DNA of 64,000 nucleotides from NCBI GenBank assembly GCA_950295325.1, contig OX485803.1:34921554-34985553 (forward strand), written 5' to 3'. Below, in pieces: positions 60,801 through 64,000 of this stretch; position 1 is the stretch's first letter, and every line of letters begins with the position of its first letter. This DNA is from Polytrichum commune. Its lineage: Eukaryota; Streptophyta; Polytrichopsida; Polytrichales; Polytrichaceae. The position numbers and the translations under genes are program-made. The notes below the pieces were generated by a model that was not told the DNA's origin, did no database searches, and saw nothing but the letters and a program-made list of their open reading frames with translations.

Positions 60801-61340
60801 TTAATCAATATGATTTGGATCAATACCTATGAACGTCATTAATCGCATCAAGGAGAATGCTAGTCACACTTGTTGGATCCAAATATATGCAATCCACGTT
60901 GAAATGCTATTCCCACTCATTCCCATGGAACTAGTCAATGTGAAGCCTCCATATTGTGACCCTGTGATTTCCCTCCCAAACCCATAATATTCTACCTTTG
61001 AAACAAACCAAATCCTCATCCTGCAGACATATTTGCTCAAATTCATAATTCACCTCCTACCACAACGGACTCCGAGATTTTATTTCCTAAATAACCAAAG
61101 AATTGATGCCAAGATTGCTCACAAGGGAAACATACAAAACCCTATCACCGTCCCTATACCCAATAACAAACTCATTCTCCAACAGACATCGAGATCCAAA
61201 ATTGCACCAAACAAAGGCAATAGATTCAAATGGAAAATCAAGTTTGAGAAATGAGATCTAGAAAAAAAGATGTAGCTGCAAGTTGTTGATGACAAAATTA
61301 AAATCAATATTCTCAAAATTCTTCTCATGTACATCATATT
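57886..61340 (-). pseudogene. Intron-containing DNA methyltransferase-like gene relic
   Basis: A chain of coding-like segments on the minus strand. One junction is exact: NVDCIYLDPTSVTSILLDAI then NDVHR ends at 60827, an 80-bp GT-AG intron follows (60826-60747), and the frame resumes in phase with STNNDHVKTSL and DDYARCEKKKPMSTWYP up to a GT donor at 60553. Later segments include WKSNQRDVVIALGEATCEYW (60478-60420), EFDKLLALADPTNGYDFIKE (to 60266), AKAFKPLLQGEPPITKSTIK (near 59740) and IYVEPMQHVEVKPHEEFIKP (near 59360). The exon from 58873 carries GFDLILANLPKG, like the FDL--(D/N)PP- catalytic motif IV, then FTDDPPLLLFLP. The exon from 58042 carries GATVHACCNNGRN, like SAM-binding motif I, and ends in an acidic tail (DDEDEE, stop at 57886). 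Motif IV before motif I is the permuted order of beta-class N4-cytosine/N6-adenine methyltransferases. Several stops and one-base shifts break it. NLPKG lacks the usual second Pro and aromatic residue. Family call is moderate; the exon chain itself is firmer. Confidence 0.5.
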
Positions 61341-62100
61341 TTCCTAAAATGTTGTCCTCGTGTGTGTTCCCAACCATGGGGACTAAAACCATTTCATCCC
61401 ACACCAACAAGTATAAATATATGAACACAAACATCCACATAAACAAACAATCGACCCACCACCAAATGGCCAATGCAACATAGTGAAGGTCCAACCTGAA
61501 TGGGGAAGGAGCCAATTTTCTTTTTTTCTTTTTTTCTTTTGGGGGGGGGGGGGGGAGAGGTTTGGGGATTGGAATTTTTGTTTAAGCGCCAAAACAACAA
61601 TTCCGATCCTCTGGATTTTTTTTCTCAAAAAATGGTCCCTTCTTCATTTCAAGAAGGGCACAGTGTGAGCTGGTTGATTAATCCTAGCCACGTCATAAGA
61701 CAACCACATGAGAACTTTAAGGGGAAGGGAGGTTGCATGCATACAAACCAATTCCCTCACTTTTGCATGGCCTCCTCTAAGCTTAAAAAAATAATGAAGG
61801 CAATTATTGAAATGAGAAAGGGGCCATTTTGTTGGAAAAAAATAAGTCTAGGAGTGGAGTTGTTGTTTCATTACTGAAACAAAAATTCCCCTCTAGATTT
61901 TTTTTCAAAAAAAATTGGTCTTCTCTAGTACATGATGGACCAGGAACACACACATGGGTTTAAAGGGGGGGGACTAACTAGCCTCTTTAATAATTTAATA
62001 ACAACCAACTCATAACATCAACGAACAACCTCGGAGAGCCTACTACAACCTTACTACAACCACCACTGGCAAATACATGGTTCACCTCTGCAAGTACTAA
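61341..62100. other. Non-genic stretch with a G run
   Basis: A G tract lies at 61541-61554 and another at 61966-61973. No gene recognised; frames through the tracts are not credible. Confidence 0.4.
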
Positions 62101-63620
62101 AGATTGGGGGATAGGGAAATGGTGTGAGTGCAATGTTACGCCCACATGTGTTCTTAACCTCAAAGTTTATTAAAACCTTAGGCTAGGTAATTACATTGAA
62201 TATTCAAAATATAAAAAGTTTGATGTTTTGTAACTTAGATGGGAATTGAGTTAGAGAGTGGGTTTGGGAGTTAATTAGAGCTTGAGATTGCGAAGAATGG
62301 ATTTGGGAATTAGTTAAGGTTCGGTTAAGCTTAGAACCAAGCCACTAGGGCCATGTTTTATTGTTAGAAATGGGTTCCTTGCTGTTTGAATTGAGGGGGG
62401 GGGGGTTTACCAAAGTGGATAATCGGGTCCACAGTTAGGAGGGGTCGGATCTCTCTCTCTCTCTCTCTTGTGGGGAATGGCGGAGCAGCCGTGCTGCGGG
62501 GCGGAGTAGATACGGTTACAGGAATGTTGCCTTGGGGAGAGGATTGAATCCTTGGGTGCTGACTGGAGGTTATTGTTGGAGCAGCCAACAAGAGGCTGGA
62601 GGGCGCTCCGAACTTAGTGACTACTGCAAGGAGGAAATCAACACTGAGAGGGGAAGTCGGAATCGGGTGGACTGTTCAATCCTTGCCCATCTGTGTGGGC
62701 ATGAGTAGGGAGAAAACTGGGTTGCCGTGGCTGTGGCTGCCTGTAGGCGACAAGGAAGCTGGGAGAGCAAAGAAGGTGGGAGTTTCCGAGTGGTCTACAC
62801 ACTGAATCTTTCCATGCTTCCAACAACCAGAAAATCAGATCGGGTGAGCTTCCGAAGAGTTGAGTGGAGATTCAAGGGCGGAAATTGCAGCTAGGCGAGA
62901 GCATGTGATAATGTGTGGCGAGGGCAGTGGCATTTTGGGTTACAAACCTGGATGCCAAGTTACATTGGAAGGGAGGTGAGGTTACATGCTACTGTCAACA
63001 GTAACAGTTGACCGAGGGTGCGTTAGCACCGAAAACGAGAATGGGAGACAGAGCGCAATTGTGGCAGGACTCAGCTGCTAGCTGGGAAATTGTTGTAGGA
63101 GAAAACAGTTAGTTGCAGAGGGATTCGAATTTGCTAAGAGGTGGCCAGAGGTTGAATGCCGGTTGGAGCAATCCTCAAACTCTGAAGCCGTTTATGCTTG
63201 CCTGGTTCGGGATTCCGAGTGCTAATACACCGAATTGAGAGGGGAACGCTACTAGGGGGCAGGGCCGGAAGTACATCAACAGGGTGGATTGAGAAAACAA
63301 TCAGGGGAGGCAAAAGCTCTTCGTCGGCTCTCTACTGATTGTGGGTGAAGTGAGGAGGTTTCGGCAGCAATAAGGACCAACAATCAATGAAGTAACTGGT
63401 GGTAGGAGGAGTAGGGCAGAGCAGAAGGTTGTTGAAACCTTTATTCATTAGTGTTGGGTTTAGGTAGGAAGAGGGTTTAGTGTGGTTGATGGTTGAGGCC
63501 TTGGATAATGTGGCCTTGGAGTGGATGGACATCCATGGGTTCACAATGCATGGCCCAAGAACCATTAGGGTGGTACATCTAATTGGTTAGCTAGGGATGT
63601 TTAAGCATTTGTGAGTGCTA
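62101..63620 (+). other. GC-richer block, possibly retroelement LTR or leader
   Basis: A TATA-like AAAATATAAAAAGTTTG near 62206, a G tract (62395-62405), a CT run (62451-62469) and then about 1.1 kb of GC-richer, gene-less sequence. The order resembles the minus-strand LTR-like region at 39880-40960 (TATA, CT tract, GC-rich repeats, then GCATTTGTGAGTGC near 63608 against GCGTTTGTAAACGC). That suggests a related LTR in plus orientation, but sequence identity is not evident. Confidence 0.25.
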
Positions 63621-63834
63621 ATGTATGCCATTATTTCAATATCAAGTGTGTGCTTGTGTGAACATCATTCACTGGTGTATTAGGCTGAATAGTGAGGAAA
63701 GGGAAAGTAGGTTGGAGTATGTGAGTCCTGAGCCTTCACCTGGACTACGACGCATAAGGGTGGAGGTTTATGGCTGACAAATGGCCTAGCCTGCCCTAAG
63801 ATCTGGCTGCCTTTGTCATCTTGGCCGCGGGACC

Positions 63835-63990
63835 ACCCTCACTTGTGATAAGCTCGTCGCCTCTTGTCTTGGTTGATTTGCCGCTCATTCATTTCAATAG
63901 ACTCGTTGCCCTCGTGCTTTGCTTGATTTTCCGCTCTCTCGTTTTGGTCAACTACCCTCATGTTTTGTAATCGTTGCCCTTGCTTCCAAT
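63835..63990 (+). repeat. ~50-bp tandem repeat at the window end
   Basis: CTCGTCGCCTCTTGTCTTGG and TTGATTTGCCGCTC recur about 50 bp later as CTCGTTGCCCTCGTGCTTTG and TTGATTTTCCGCTC, then a third time in a more diverged form (CAACTACCCTCATGTTTTG). The array may continue past the window. Confidence 0.65.
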
Positions 63991-64000
63991 TGTGAAACCT

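Overview
This window looks like intergenic DNA from a large, AT-rich, repeat-dense eukaryotic nuclear genome, most likely a land plant. The evidence is a truncated Ty1/copia element, a Ty3/gypsy-like gag scrap, two families of decayed non-LTR retrotransposons, many short terminal-inverted-repeat elements (MITEs), diverged tandem arrays, and one decayed gene-like locus with GT-AG introns. I saw no operons, ribosome binding sites, rRNA, convincing tRNA or CRISPR array. The species cannot be fixed from sequence alone; a seed-free plant is only a guess.

Layout. 0-12 kb: a gypsy-like gag fragment, a SINE-like unit, and a dense set of MITEs (5067, 5387, 6416, 6878, 7801, 11778) plus two dispersed repeats. 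12.3-13.1 kb: a compositionally distinct block. 13.3-15.0 kb: the 3' half of a non-LTR retrotransposon (family 1) with a recognisable RNase H motif. 17-23 kb: a 576-bp MITE, a second non-LTR family (19.7-20.3 kb), a TA-flanked MITE and a 285-bp hAT-type MITE with a perfect 8-bp target duplication. 24.9-26.7 kb: two adjacent tandem arrays. 27.5-30.9 kb: PIF/Harbinger-like MITEs, one nested in another, and a second copy of non-LTR family 2. 31-38 kb: nothing recognised. 38.3-44.6 kb: a hairpin array, then a minus-strand copia element lacking reverse transcriptase, next to GC-rich minisatellites and a degenerate ~67-bp repeat. 45-49 kb: four fragments of non-LTR family 1 in both orientations, with two inverted copies of a 350-bp MITE. 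51-55.5 kb: a foldback element, nested MITEs, a 240-bp tandem repeat and another MITE.

The most gene-like locus is on the minus strand at about 57.9-61.3 kb. It is a chain of exon-like segments separated by short introns, with several stops and frameshifts. Its 3' part resembles a SAM-dependent DNA methyltransferase of the permuted N4-cytosine/N6-adenine type: an FDLILANLPKG segment lies upstream of a GATVHAC...GRN segment. I treat it as a pseudogene or relic. A Cys-rich coding segment lies just beyond it at 57.1-57.3 kb.

No working host gene is certain. Most features are mobile-element relics, and the best-supported calls are those where the terminal inverted repeats and target-site duplications can be read directly.
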